From contig CAWGZV010000002.1 of assembly GCA_963827155.1 (NCBI GenBank), forward strand, positions 3,348,001-3,412,000: a stretch of 64,000 bases of DNA, given 5' to 3'. Both the position numbers and the translations under genes were made by a program. The stretch is from UTCFX2 sp963827155 (GTDB lineage Bacteria > Chloroflexota > Anaerolineae > Anaerolineales > UBA4823). Shown piece by piece: positions 44,980 to 54,716 of this stretch. The notes beneath the pieces are model-generated. The model saw only the letters and a list, made by a program, of their open reading frames with translations, was not told the origin of the DNA and searched no databases. How positions within the stretch are numbered: the first letter of the stretch is position 1; each line of letters starts with the position of its first letter.

Positions 44980-46881
44980 ATGACAAAAATTATCGGTATT
45001 GACCTTGGCACTACCAACAGTGTCGTGGCAGTAATGGAAGGCGGCGAACCCACTGTGGTCCCCACCTCAGAAGGATCGCGTCTTCTGCCATCTGTTGTTG
45101 CTTTCAATAAGAATGGGGAGAGGCAGATTGGGTATCCTGCCAAACGCCAGGCAGTCGTAAACCCAGAAAATACATTTTACTCCATCAAACGCTTCATTGG
45201 TCGCCACTATGATGAAGTCGAGACAGAGCGCAAAATGGTCTCCTTTCAGGTTGTTCGGGGTCCTTCAGAAGATGTGCGTGTTAAATCACCTCAGACAGGG
45301 CGCGAATATGCGCCTCAGGAAATCTCGGCGATGGTCCTTTCAAAGCTAAAATCAGATGCTGAGGCTTTTTTAGGCAGTCCGGTCACAAAAGCAGTCATCA
45401 CAGTTCCTGCCTATTTCAACGACAGTCAACGCCAGGCGACTAAAGACGCAGGCCGCATCGCAGGGTTGGAAGTCCTTCGGATCATCAATGAACCGACTGC
45501 TGCGGCTCTGGCATATGGACTTGACAAGCAGGAAAATGAGACCATCCTGGTTTTCGATCTGGGCGGTGGCACCTTTGATGTTAGCGTCCTCGAAGTAGGG
45601 GATGGGATCGTCGAAGTCAAATCCACCAACGGGGATACGCACTTAGGTGGCGACGACTGGGATCAAACCATCGTAAATCACATCGCCGATGAATTTCAAC
45701 GCGATCAGGGCATTGACTTACGAAGCGATCGCCAAGCGCTTCAACGCCTGCGTGAAGCTGCTGAAAAGGCAAAGATTGAGCTATCCAGTGTCATGGAGAC
45801 AGAGATCAATCTGCCTTATATCACTGCCGACGCGTCTGGTCCCAAACATCTGCAGATAAAGCTCACTCGCTCAAAATTTGAGCAGCTTTCAGAGAGCCTC
45901 GTAGATCGCTTGCGCGTCCCATTTGAGGCTGCACTGCAGGACGCTTCGCTGTCTACAACCGATATTGACGAAATTGTCCTGGTCGGCGGCTCGACTCGTA
46001 TGCCTATGGTCGTCGAAATGATTCGCTCCTTGACCAAGAAAGAGCCTCATAAAGGCGTAAATCCAGATGAGGTTGTAGCCATCGGCGCAGCAATTCAAGC
46101 GGGTGTACTGAGTGGAGAAGTGAAAGATGTTCTCCTGCTCGATGTAACACCCCTCTCTCTGGGTCTTGAGACACTTGGCGGTGTGATGACGGCTCTCATC
46201 GAGCGCAATACCACCATTCCTGTCAAGAAATCCGAAGTATTCTCAACCGCGGAAGATAACCAATCCGCAGTGGATATTCACGTTCTGCAGGGCGAGCGCC
46301 CGATGGCTTCGGATAACATGAGCCTCGGTCGATTTCGATTGGAAGGCATCCCACCTGCGCCGCGCGGTGCCCCTCAGGTTGAGGTTACATTCGACATCGA
46401 TGCCAATGGCATCCTCAATGTCGCTGCTCGCGATCGGGCCACAGGCAAGGAGCAGAAAGTAACCATAACCGCTTCGACCAACCTGGAAAAACGCGATATT
46501 GAACGTATGGTCGAGGAAGCTCGCCAGAACGATTCTCAGGACCGGGTGAAACGAGAATGGGTAGAAACCCGAAACAATGCCGACAACCTCGCGTATCAAT
46601 CGGAGAAAACCATCCGTGAGCTTGGTGAAAAACTATCTGCTCGCGATCGTCAGAATATCGAGCAAAAAGTGGATGAACTGCGCGAATCGCTCAAATCCGA
46701 AGATCTCGCTCGGATCCAGCAATTGAGCAGTGAGCTGCAGAATGCAGTTTATGCTCTGAACCAGCAGCTAAACGCCCAGCAGACTCAACCCGAGGCTCGC
46801 ACCGGTGGAAATGGAAATGGGAAGAGCTCATCTGGAAACCCGGAAGACGAAGTCATTGAAGGTGAATTTCAGCAGGCTTAA
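44980..46881 (+). CDS. dnaK: Molecular chaperone DnaK
   Basis: This 633-residue Hsp70 begins with IIGIDLGTTNSVVAVMEGG, has the ATPase signatures VFDLGGGTFDVSVLE and VLVGGSTRMPMV, the hydrophobic linker DVLLLDVTPLSLG, a substrate domain and a helical lid that ends in EDEVIEGEF. AAAAGGAGATG precedes the ATG. grpE, dnaJ and hrcA are not next to it, unlike the usual operon, so this may be one of several dnaK genes or a scattered chaperone system. Confidence 0.97.
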   Translation: MTKIIGIDLGTTNSVVAVMEGGEPTVVPTSEGSRLLPSVVAFNKNGERQIGYPAKRQAVVNPENTFYSIKRFIGRHYDEVETERKMVSFQVVRGPSEDVRVKSPQTGREYAPQEISAMVLSKLKSDAEAFLGSPVTKAVITVPAYFNDSQRQATKDAGRIAGLEVLRIINEPTAAALAYGLDKQENETILVFDLGGGTFDVSVLEVGDGIVEVKSTNGDTHLGGDDWDQTIVNHIADEFQRDQGIDLRSDRQALQRLREAAEKAKIELSSVMETEINLPYITADASGPKHLQIKLTRSKFEQLSESLVDRLRVPFEAALQDASLSTTDIDEIVLVGGSTRMPMVVEMIRSLTKKEPHKGVNPDEVVAIGAAIQAGVLSGEVKDVLLLDVTPLSLGLETLGGVMTALIERNTTIPVKKSEVFSTAEDNQSAVDIHVLQGERPMASDNMSLGRFRLEGIPPAPRGAPQVEVTFDIDANGILNVAARDRATGKEQKVTITASTNLEKRDIERMVEEARQNDSQDRVKREWVETRNNADNLAYQSEKTIRELGEKLSARDRQNIEQKVDELRESLKSEDLARIQQLSSELQNAVYALNQQLNAQQTQPEARTGGNGNGKSSSGNPEDEVIEGEFQQA

Positions 46882-46967
46882 CCGCCAGGATAGAATCGCT
46901 GCAAGCCAGCCCATGACCAGGTGATTACTGCCACCTGGTCATTTCCATTTTCTGACGGAGGATTGGG

Positions 46968-46973
46968 TATAAT
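46968..46973 (+). promoter_or_regulatory. Candidate -10 box before the small membrane protein/selA pair
   Basis: TATAAT lies 42 bases before ATG 47016. No clear -35 is seen. Confidence 0.4.
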
Positions 46974-47015
46974 CGGCTCAGATATTGCAACTATACAGTG
47001 GGTGTGATACCAGCA

Positions 47016-47438
47016 ATGACTTCTCCTTCTCTTGAAAAAAAGACCTCTCCACCTCCTGTCCGTGCATTTATTCCTGCCTCGCTGATCTTGATGCTCTTGG
47101 GATGGGGCGGATTTTATTCAATTGTCAATTTCACCGAGCCAAATGGAGGAACACGTTGGGCTTTCTTCTTCTTTGCAGTGCTCGCTCTCACGGGGTTAGC
47201 CTTGCCATTCGTCGCTTTTCTGAATAGAAGATTCCCATCAACCCCGCTGCCCTCTCACTTTGTCATCGTTCGACAGGCAGCCTGGTTCGGCATTTATTTC
47301 CCGGTTTTGGCCTGGCTGCGGATTGGGCGAGTGCTCAATATCTCGCTGGCACTTTTGCTTGCGGCTGGATTGATCCTCATCGAATGGTTGATCCGGCTGC
47401 GTGAGCGCAGCCAGTGGAAGCCGGATCAGCCCGGTTAA
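47016..47438 (+). CDS. Small multi-pass membrane protein
   Basis: This protein of about 140 residues has four hydrophobic segments and a basic C-terminus (RLRERSQWKPDQPG). I recognise no family. GTG 46998, six codons upstream, is an alternative start. It ends 31 bases before selA and could be co-transcribed with it, but no functional link is evident. Confidence 0.65.
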   Translation: MTSPSLEKKTSPPPVRAFIPASLILMLLGWGGFYSIVNFTEPNGGTRWAFFFFAVLALTGLALPFVAFLNRRFPSTPLPSHFVIVRQAAWFGIYFPVLAWLRIGRVLNISLALLLAAGLILIEWLIRLRERSQWKPDQPG

Positions 47439-47469
47439 CCGGGCTGATTATGCTTTGTCTTCTCAAGAT

Positions 47470-48819
47470 ATGGCTTCTCTGAGAAATCTTCCATCTGTCG
47501 ACTCTGTCCTTCAATCCAGCTCTGCCCAGGTGTGGGCAGGATCTTTTGGACGCCCGCTCACCCTGGAAGCGATCCGTTTTTGTCTTGAAAACATCCGTCA
47601 GGATTTCTCCAAAACTGGCGCCCTTCCGGATCGGGCTGAGATTGATGATTCGATCATTCGAACCCTTAGATCCTGGACTGCTCCTACTCTCCTACCAGTG
47701 ATCAATGCTTCAGGTGTGGTGCTCCATACAAACCTTGGGCGCGCCCCTCTAAGCACTGCAGCTCTCCAGGCTGTTCAAAGTGTTGGATTGGGTTATTCAA
47801 ACCTGGAGTTTGATCTGGAAAATGGCAGGCGCGGCTCCCGTCTGGACCATGCTGAAACGCTCCTCCAACGCATTACAGGAGCCGAAGCCGCTCTGGTGAC
47901 TAATAATAATGCCGCTGCGGTCTTGCTCACCCTTACTGCTCTTGCGAAGCGCCGCTCGGTGGTTGTGGCGCGCTCGCAGCTGGTCGAGATCGGGGGCGGA
48001 TTTCGTGTTCCAGATATCATGAAACAGTCCGGAGCTCGTCTGATCGAGGTCGGCACCACCAACCGTGTTCATCTGTCCGACTTTGAAGCTGCCCTTCAAG
48101 AAGCTCCAGCCCTCATTTTGCGCGCTCATCGCAGTAACTTCCGGATCGTTGGTTTCACCAGTGAACCTGAGCTGAGTGAGATTTCAGCACTTGCGCATGA
48201 AGCCGGAGTCCCGGTTGTGGATGATCTGGGTTCCGGGGCGCTCCTGGATACTGCTCGCTTTGGGTTGGCCCATGAGCCGACTGTTCACGAGTCGCTCGCT
48301 GCTTCTGCAGACCTGGTTTGTTTCTCGGGCGATAAACTTTTAGGTGGTCCGCAGGCTGGTATTATCGTCGGGCGCGGTGACTTGATTTCAAAGCTAAAGC
48401 GGCATCCGCTTGCACGGGCTGTCCGCGCCGATAAACTGTGCCTGGCGGCTCTGGCCGCAACTCTCCTGCACTACCTTAAAAATGAAGCTGAAAGCGAAAT
48501 CCCCATCTGGAAAATGATCGCTGCCTCGACTGAGAATATCCGCTGGCGTGCTGAGCAGTGGCAGCAGCAGTTGATGAACGGTCAGGTCATCCCCGGCGAA
48601 TCGACTATCGGCGGAGGCAGCCTCCCAGATGAGACCCTCCCTACCTTCCTGCTGGCATTTTCTTTGCCGAATCCTAACCGGCTTCTCGATCGTCTCCGCC
48701 GCCTCCAGCCTCCAATCGTCGCCCGCCTTGAGAATGATCAAGTTGTGCTCGATCCTCGCACCGTCCTCCCAGATCAGGAGCAGATCCTGCTAGCAAACCT
48801 GAGCCTGGTTCTAGGGTAA
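47470..48819 (+). CDS. selA: L-seryl-tRNA(Sec) selenium transferase
   Basis: SelA converts seryl-tRNA(Sec) to selenocysteinyl-tRNA(Sec) with selenophosphate. The ~449-residue protein shows the N-terminal LRNLPSVDSVLQ that matches SelA starts, INASGVVLHTNLGRAPLS, and the PLP lysine in FSGDKLLGGPQAGII. I choose ATG 47470 over GTG 47401, because the latter overlaps the upstream gene and adds residues not found in the family. selB and selD are not adjacent. Its presence supports the selenocysteine reading of the peroxiredoxin TGA at 21687. Confidence 0.93.
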   Translation: MASLRNLPSVDSVLQSSSAQVWAGSFGRPLTLEAIRFCLENIRQDFSKTGALPDRAEIDDSIIRTLRSWTAPTLLPVINASGVVLHTNLGRAPLSTAALQAVQSVGLGYSNLEFDLENGRRGSRLDHAETLLQRITGAEAALVTNNNAAAVLLTLTALAKRRSVVVARSQLVEIGGGFRVPDIMKQSGARLIEVGTTNRVHLSDFEAALQEAPALILRAHRSNFRIVGFTSEPELSEISALAHEAGVPVVDDLGSGALLDTARFGLAHEPTVHESLAASADLVCFSGDKLLGGPQAGIIVGRGDLISKLKRHPLARAVRADKLCLAALAATLLHYLKNEAESEIPIWKMIAASTENIRWRAEQWQQQLMNGQVIPGESTIGGGSLPDETLPTFLLAFSLPNPNRLLDRLRRLQPPIVARLENDQVVLDPRTVLPDQEQILLANLSLVLG

Positions 48820-48890
48820 AATAACTCTCTGCGTTTGCTCGAAATTAATTCTTCTCCGCCGCGAAAAACCGACGATGAAGCCACAAAGGA

Positions 48891-48896
48891 TATACT
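48891..48896 (+). promoter_or_regulatory. -10 box giving a leaderless mRNA (M24 peptidase gene)
   Basis: TATACT ends six bases before ATG 48903. No Shine-Dalgarno sequence is seen. Confidence 0.6.
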
Positions 48897-48902
48897 TTAA
48901 TT

Positions 48903-50144
48903 ATGAAATCTGATATTGACTCGTTGATGGCTGAGGAAAACCTGGATGCCATCCTTATCGTTGGCCCAACTCAACACAACCCTCCGATGGGCTACTTCAC
49001 CACTGCGGTTCATATGCCTAACGCCGACTTAATTAAGAAGCGCGGCGAGCCGCCGGTCCTTTTTCACATGCCGATGGAACGGGACGAAGCTGCTAAGACT
49101 GGTCTGAAAACATCCGTCCTGGATGCTGCGTTGTTTGAAAGCTTGATTCGCCAGTATCCTTCGGATGTGCCGCACGCCTACAGCCTCCTCTACCAAAAAA
49201 TGTTTGCAGAACTGGGCATACAACGAGGTCGGGTTGCTGTGTATGGGCAGACCGATGTCGGCCGCTTCTATGGAATTTTTTCGGAATTAAGCAAGGTGAT
49301 GCCAGAGCTCGTGATTGTCGGGGAAGCTGGTCGATCCATGCTTCTCACGGCTTTGGAGACCAAGGATCAAGCCGAAGTCGATCGCATCCGTGGAATTGGC
49401 CGCGTCGCCGTTAATGTGATCGCACAGGTTGCCGATTTTCTTACTTCTCACCGGGTTTCCAACCAAATTCTTATCAAGCAGGATGGCAATCCCCTCACCA
49501 TCCTGGATGTCAAGCGCCGTATCGATCTTTGGTTAGCGGAGCGCAGTGGTGAAAACCCAAGAGGCGCAATATTTGCCGCAGGTTACGACGCAGGTGTGCC
49601 TCACAGTACTGGCACGGCAGGAAATCCGCTCCGTCTTGGGCAGACCATCATCTTTGACTTTTTCCCGCGGGAGGCTGGCGGCGGTTATTTCTATGACATC
49701 ACCCGCACCTGGTGCTTGGGTTATGCCACTGATGAAGCTTATTCCCTGTATGAAGACGTTCTTCATGTTTTTCAGGCTTGCAAAGGAGCTTACCGGCTTG
49801 GTTCTTCCTGCCGTGATTACCAGGAACTCGCCTGCGACCTCTTTGAAGCCCGCGGTCACCCAACCTTGCGAACCGATGCCAACACCACCAGCGGCTATGT
49901 TCATAGCCTGGGACATGGCGTGGGATTAAATATCCATGAGCTGCCCACCTTCCGGTCCAGCGCTCCCGAAAATGATCGGATCAAACCTGGCGCTGTATTC
50001 ACCGTCGAGCCAGGACTCTACTATCCTGAGCGCGGAATGGGCGTCCGCCTGGAAGACACCCTCTGGGCTCGTCCGGATGGAGTTTTTGAAACCCTCGCCG
50101 AATACCCGCTCGATCTGGTTCTTCCCATGAAAAATGGTGGATAG
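48903..50144 (+). CDS. M24-family metallopeptidase (Xaa-Pro peptidase-like)
   Basis: The 413-residue protein has a creatinase-type N-terminal domain and a pita-bread C-terminal domain. Dinuclear metal ligands are visible as two Asp in IFDFFPREAGGGYFYDITRTW, His in SLGHGVGLNIHE, and two Glu in TVEPGLYYPERG and VRLEDTLW. Members remove N-terminal residues before proline or act on dipeptides. It is probably cytoplasmic since no signal peptide is seen. tsaD starts 14 bases after its stop. Confidence 0.87.
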   Translation: MKSDIDSLMAEENLDAILIVGPTQHNPPMGYFTTAVHMPNADLIKKRGEPPVLFHMPMERDEAAKTGLKTSVLDAALFESLIRQYPSDVPHAYSLLYQKMFAELGIQRGRVAVYGQTDVGRFYGIFSELSKVMPELVIVGEAGRSMLLTALETKDQAEVDRIRGIGRVAVNVIAQVADFLTSHRVSNQILIKQDGNPLTILDVKRRIDLWLAERSGENPRGAIFAAGYDAGVPHSTGTAGNPLRLGQTIIFDFFPREAGGGYFYDITRTWCLGYATDEAYSLYEDVLHVFQACKGAYRLGSSCRDYQELACDLFEARGHPTLRTDANTTSGYVHSLGHGVGLNIHELPTFRSSAPENDRIKPGAVFTVEPGLYYPERGMGVRLEDTLWARPDGVFETLAEYPLDLVLPMKNGG

Positions 50145-50158
50145 GCGAGTTTGAAAGG

Positions 50159-51250
50159 ATGAGCCAGATGCCTGGTGCCGCTCCAGCATTCCCACCCGCT
50201 CGGATTCTTGGGATCGAGACTTCCTGTGATGAGACCGCCGCCTCGATTGTTGAGGACGGTCGATTGATATATTCGAACCTCGTGGCATCCCAGGTTGATC
50301 TACATGCTCAATTTGGCGGGGTTTTCCCCGAAGTCGCCTCGCGCCAGCACATTCGAACCATCTACCCCATTGTCGATAGCGCCCTCCAGCAGGCACATAT
50401 TAGCTTGAATGAACTGGATGGGATTGCAGTCACGCGCGGCCCAGGTCTCCCCGGCTCTCTGGTTATTGGTATTAATCTCGCCAAAGGGCTTGCGTTGGGC
50501 AGCGGGCTGCCGCTTATCGCGGTCAATCACCTGGAAGCCCATATCTACGCTTCATGGCTGCAGTGGCCTCCCCTTACGGCTGGGAGTGAGCAAGCTGAAC
50601 CGCTGCCGGCGGAGCCCATCTTCCCGCTGGTTGTGCTGATCGTTTCAGGCGGGCATACCGAGCTGGTCCTGATGCGCAATCACCTTACATACCAGCGCCT
50701 GGGTGCGACCCTCGATGATGCCGCTGGAGAAGCTTTTGATAAAGTCGCGCGCCTCATTGGTCTGAGCTACCCGGGTGGTCCCGCGATCCAAAAGGCAGCC
50801 GAGGGTGGGGATCCCCGCCGTTTCCCGTTCCCACGTGCATGGCTGCAAGATACCTGGAACTTCTCCTTCAGCGGCTTAAAAACCGCCGTGATGCGAGAAG
50901 TTCGCCGGCTGCAAGAGCTGCATTCTCCCCTCCCGGTCGCAGACCTGGCTGCCAGCTTTCAGTCTGCTGTCGTCGATGTCCTCGTTTCCAAGACCGTCCG
51001 AGCCGCTGAAGAGCTTGAGGCAGCCGAGGTCGTTATCGCAGGCGGCGTTTCGGCTAATCGGGCTTTGCGTGAAGCCATCCAGGCTCGCTCTCCTTGCCCG
51101 GTCCATATTCCACCCCTTCCGCTCTGCACAGACAATGCTGCTATGATCGCCAGCGCGGGTTATTACCGCTTTGTGCACGGCCAGCGAGATCCCCTGAGCT
51201 TCGATGTCCTCCCCAATTGGCCGTTGAGTGAAGTCTTAGGCATGAGATAA
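50159..51250 (+). CDS. tsaD: tRNA N6-adenosine threonylcarbamoyltransferase
   Basis: TsaD transfers threonylcarbamoyl to A37 of ANN-decoding tRNAs. The 363-residue protein begins near ILGIETSCDETAASIVEDG, has the metal motif NHLEAH, then VSGGHTELVLM, ATLDDAAGEAFDKVARLIG and the C-terminal CTDNAAMIASAGYYRF. A 20-residue Pro/Glu-rich insertion follows the metal motif. GAAAGG lies before the ATG. The partner genes tsaB, tsaC and tsaE are not in the window. Confidence 0.95.
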   Translation: MSQMPGAAPAFPPARILGIETSCDETAASIVEDGRLIYSNLVASQVDLHAQFGGVFPEVASRQHIRTIYPIVDSALQQAHISLNELDGIAVTRGPGLPGSLVIGINLAKGLALGSGLPLIAVNHLEAHIYASWLQWPPLTAGSEQAEPLPAEPIFPLVVLIVSGGHTELVLMRNHLTYQRLGATLDDAAGEAFDKVARLIGLSYPGGPAIQKAAEGGDPRRFPFPRAWLQDTWNFSFSGLKTAVMREVRRLQELHSPLPVADLAASFQSAVVDVLVSKTVRAAEELEAAEVVIAGGVSANRALREAIQARSPCPVHIPPLPLCTDNAAMIASAGYYRFVHGQRDPLSFDVLPNWPLSEVLGMR

Positions 51251-51297
51251 ATACTGCAGATTTCAGAATGAACTAATTATATGAATAATCAGTCTTC

Positions 51298-52521
51298 TCA
51301 GCTAGACATCCTCTCGATTACCTCCGCCAGCCCCTCTGCCAGCTTTGCCCGGTCGAAATGCGCTTCAACATAAGCCCGCCCTCGCAGCCCCATGATATGA
51401 GCACCTTCCGGGTCTTGAGATAAGCGGAGTATCGCCTCACTCAGTGCCGTAGAGTCACCTGGTTGGACAAAAATGCCGCAGCCCGCCTTCTCCACAACCT
51501 CGCGAATAACCCCATCGATTGCCAGAAGAACGGCTCTTCCGGCTGACATATAGTCAAAGACCTTGTTTGGGTAAACCGTCGCGTACAATCGAATTGGTTT
51601 TAGGATCGCCAGGCAGGCATCCGCTGCTGCCAGTGTATAGGCCATCTCTGCCTTCGGGACCGGAGGTACAAAATGCACATTGTTCAGATTCATCTCGTCC
51701 GCATGGTCCTGTAAAGCGGTTTTTTCCTTGCCATCCCCTACCAGGACGATCGCAATTTGCGGGTAATCGATCAACAGGAGTGCTGCGTCCAGTACGATGT
51801 CCAGGTCGTTTGACATCCCGTGTGCTCCCGCGTACATCACGATGAATTTCCCTTGTAAGCCGTGGTCTCTTCTGAATTCCAGCCCGGTTGCATATGGATC
51901 AAACATCTGATTGTCGACCCCATTTGGCGTGACAATTACTGATTTGGCGCCCCGGCTGTTGACATGCTCCAGAAAACCCGGCGAGTTGACCACCACCTGG
52001 TCTGCATGTCGGTATAGGAAGCGCTCCAACCACAGCGACATCCGGATCAGCAGCGGGTTTCGAAGCACCCCCACATCAATCGCAAAAGCCGGCCACAGAT
52101 CTCGTACCTCAAACAAAAATGGTCTGCCCTTCAGCCTAGCCAGCGCCCAGGCAGTCGCTCCCTGGAAAATTGGCGGCGACGTGCCCCAGACCATGTCCAC
52201 ATCCCGAACCCGTAAACCAGCAAAGAAGGAGGACAGCATGAAGCTAAGAAAGCTGAATACCCGATGCACGAAGCTCCGGTGCAAAGCTGAATAGGTGTAG
52301 GTGCGCAGGATGGCGATCTTTGGTTCATGTTCCTTTTGACTTTCCTGGGTTTTCTTTTCCTGCCTTGCGACCTCAGATTTTCCAGTGAGGTAGCTGACCG
52401 GGCTGGTAATGACGGTTATCTGATGCCCCCGGTCTGCAAGGAAGCGCGCCAGCTCATAATGCCGTGTCCCACCCGGCTCATCTAAGGCCACAAATGCCTG
52501 GTGAATGAGGAGGATATGCAT
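51298..52521 (-). CDS. Glycosyltransferase family 4
   Basis: This 407-residue GT-B enzyme starts with ILLIHQAFVALDEPGGTRHYELARFL, shows the acceptor-domain helices and the donor-domain motifs VTPNGVDNQMFDP and VYPNKVFDYMSAGRAVLLA, typical of WbuB/WcaI-like GT4 transferases. It probably adds a sugar to a lipid-linked or extracellular polysaccharide; the sugar is unknown. It lies six bases after the heparinase-like gene on the same strand. Confidence 0.88.
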   Translation of the reverse strand: MHILLIHQAFVALDEPGGTRHYELARFLADRGHQITVITSPVSYLTGKSEVARQEKKTQESQKEHEPKIAILRTYTYSALHRSFVHRVFSFLSFMLSSFFAGLRVRDVDMVWGTSPPIFQGATAWALARLKGRPFLFEVRDLWPAFAIDVGVLRNPLLIRMSLWLERFLYRHADQVVVNSPGFLEHVNSRGAKSVIVTPNGVDNQMFDPYATGLEFRRDHGLQGKFIVMYAGAHGMSNDLDIVLDAALLLIDYPQIAIVLVGDGKEKTALQDHADEMNLNNVHFVPPVPKAEMAYTLAAADACLAILKPIRLYATVYPNKVFDYMSAGRAVLLAIDGVIREVVEKAGCGIFVQPGDSTALSEAILRLSQDPEGAHIMGLRGRAYVEAHFDRAKLAEGLAEVIERMSS

Positions 52522-52527
52522 CCAGGT

Positions 52528-54595
52528 TTATCCAAATCTCCATTCACTCTTTATCATCAGCGGTAGCTTGCTGCTGACGCTCAACCGCAATGCCAGCGCT
52601 GGATATTTAATGCCATAGGTCGGTGAAATCCAGCCCCAGGTCGGTTTTACCTCACCAACTCCATAAACCAGTTCCCCAGAGCGCACAATCTGCAGCATGG
52701 TGCCCGCATCTCCACCCGGGGTGAGCTTCGTAGAAAGCTGAAGCTCGATGTGTCCGCCCCTCATATCAAATTGGACTGTTGCCTCATCTTCTCCGGTATT
52801 CACCGCCCAGTTGCAATCCGGTACAAGCCAGTTTAGGCAAGCCAGGTGCGCCTCTTGATCAGCTCGCCTGGCTGGGAAGGCTGTATCTTCGATAAGCCAG
52901 CTTCCATCCACTTTCGCTGTCACCGTTCGCCGGAGAATCACGCCATCTCGCCGGTATCCGTCATGTTCCGCACTTATCTGAATGTCTTCACCTTCATTAA
53001 AATGATATCCAACTATTTTGGCCTGGGCTCTATCCAAATATAAGAAGCGTCCAACTTTCTGCATTTGGTCAGCACCATCAATGGTGACCGTATTATGCAC
53101 ATCGCTCCCTGTCAGAGCGTTGTCCCAGGGGTTTGGGGCGCTGTAAAGATAGCTTCCCGCGTCACAGGCGATATTCAGCCCGTCTCTCCATAAATCCAGG
53201 TGGAGCTGATCGGCATGCCCTGGTCTGCTGGTGAAGTGCGCCGCCCGGAAATACGCCCACGAATCCCCTCCTGGTGAATTCAGGCGGTGTGGAGTCTTCT
53301 CTTGCAAATCCTCCTTTATCCTTGCCCGCTTTTGCTCATCTTGGATAACTTCACCCCGTGCATCAGGGGCCTCCTTAACCAGCCAGTCGCCCATTTCGTC
53401 CCATGGACCGGCTTCCAGCCATTTTTCTCTCAGGAATGCCCGTGATGCCGCCTGGATCACTGGTCGATAATCCTGGAATGGTGTGCTGGACAGCGGCAGG
53501 ATCAAGGCTCCATCGTTTGGTCCAAGGTTTGGAACGTTACCGCTCCGTTCGTCCACCATCTTTCTCAACCAGCGGGTCGCGCTGGCCAGCAGCCGGAAGC
53601 TCTCTTCAGGGAAATCTTCCCCTTGAGCATTTGCAGTTAAACTGCATCCACAATCCTAGCTGCAGCATCAGCCGTTGATAATTCGTGCTGTGCTGGATGT
53701 AAGCGCCAGATGGATCGATCTGTTTCCTTAGCCCCTGATGGAAGATTCGCCACCCCTTTTTGCGCCAGTCTGCAGCCCTTGGATGATCGGGCGCCAAGAC
53801 GCCTGCCGTATACAGCCCAACCGCTTCGCTCAGCAGGTGATTGTTGTTCTGGGCTCGTGCATAGCAGATCGTCGGAGGAATCCGTATTGCGTGCGCCGCA
53901 ACCGCCTCTGTAAGCAGCCTGGTTCGCTCGAGAGTGGATTGTGGTGAGCCCGAAAAGACCTGCCAGCCAAACGCCATCGCAATCACGCGCAGCGCCGCCT
54001 CTTGGGAAGAAATCCAATTTGGTCCGAGGTAAGGGGGGTTTGAATCGAGGAAAACCTTTAGGTGGTCCCAGAACGCGATGGCAAAACGCTCATCTCCGCA
54101 ACATGCGTAGGCTCGCGCGATCGTGAAAATCCACCCTAACCTGGCAGGCTCCCAGATAAATTTGATGTCCCCTTTTTCGATCTTTACTCGTCCGCACTCG
54201 TATTCTGTCCAATGCCGCAGCTCGCCGGCATCATGTTGGAAAATTGGTGTAAGCTCACGTCCAAAAAGCCGCATATGGCCGTTGACCACCTCCTCCGCTT
54301 CATCCAGAAGGCTTCCCATGCTTGACTTGCCAGTGATGCCATCCAGGTACTCTTGCAGTCTTTTTTGGTCGGGGATTTCAATATACTTTTTTAGCACGAA
54401 AGAGGCATTACTCGAAGCAACATGCCCCCGCTCCTTCTTAACGGTGCGTGTGAGCCGAAAGTAATGCCCGCTCAACAGACCAAGTCTGTATAATCCAAAA
54501 TTAATTACCGAAGAGAACCCCAGCTCGCGCAGAGCAGTCAGCAAAATTTTAACTTTTCCGCGCTGCCTGAAGCCGTGCTGTTTTTCTCCAAACAC
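52528..54595 (-). CDS. Heparinase II/III family protein (frameshift)
   Basis: About 688 residues. The N-terminal half has an alpha/alpha-toroid region (WISSQEAALRVIAMAFGWQVF, RAQNNNHLLSEAVGLY); the C-terminal half has the beta-sandwich with HADQLHLDLWRDGLNIACDAG. The family cleaves uronic acid-containing polysaccharides by elimination, and relatives in capsule clusters may modify newly made polymer. Removing one T at about 53638 joins the frames (MQLTANAQGEDFPEE). GTG 54595 is chosen because a TATCAT box ends six bases before it. Confidence 0.85.
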
Positions 54596-54601
54596 CTGCC
54601 C

Positions 54602-54607
54602 ATGATA
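54602..54607 (-). promoter_or_regulatory. -10 box giving a leaderless mRNA (heparinase/GT4 pair)
   Basis: TATCAT on the minus strand ends six bases before GTG 54595. Confidence 0.5.
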
Positions 54608-54716
54608 GCATAATTTTCTAAGGCGCGCCTCCCTTTCCTATCCCGCTGGAATCATGATATATTTAACGGTTAGAATGTGAGAGATAGAACCAACACCGGT
54701 TATGAGGACCATCCCA

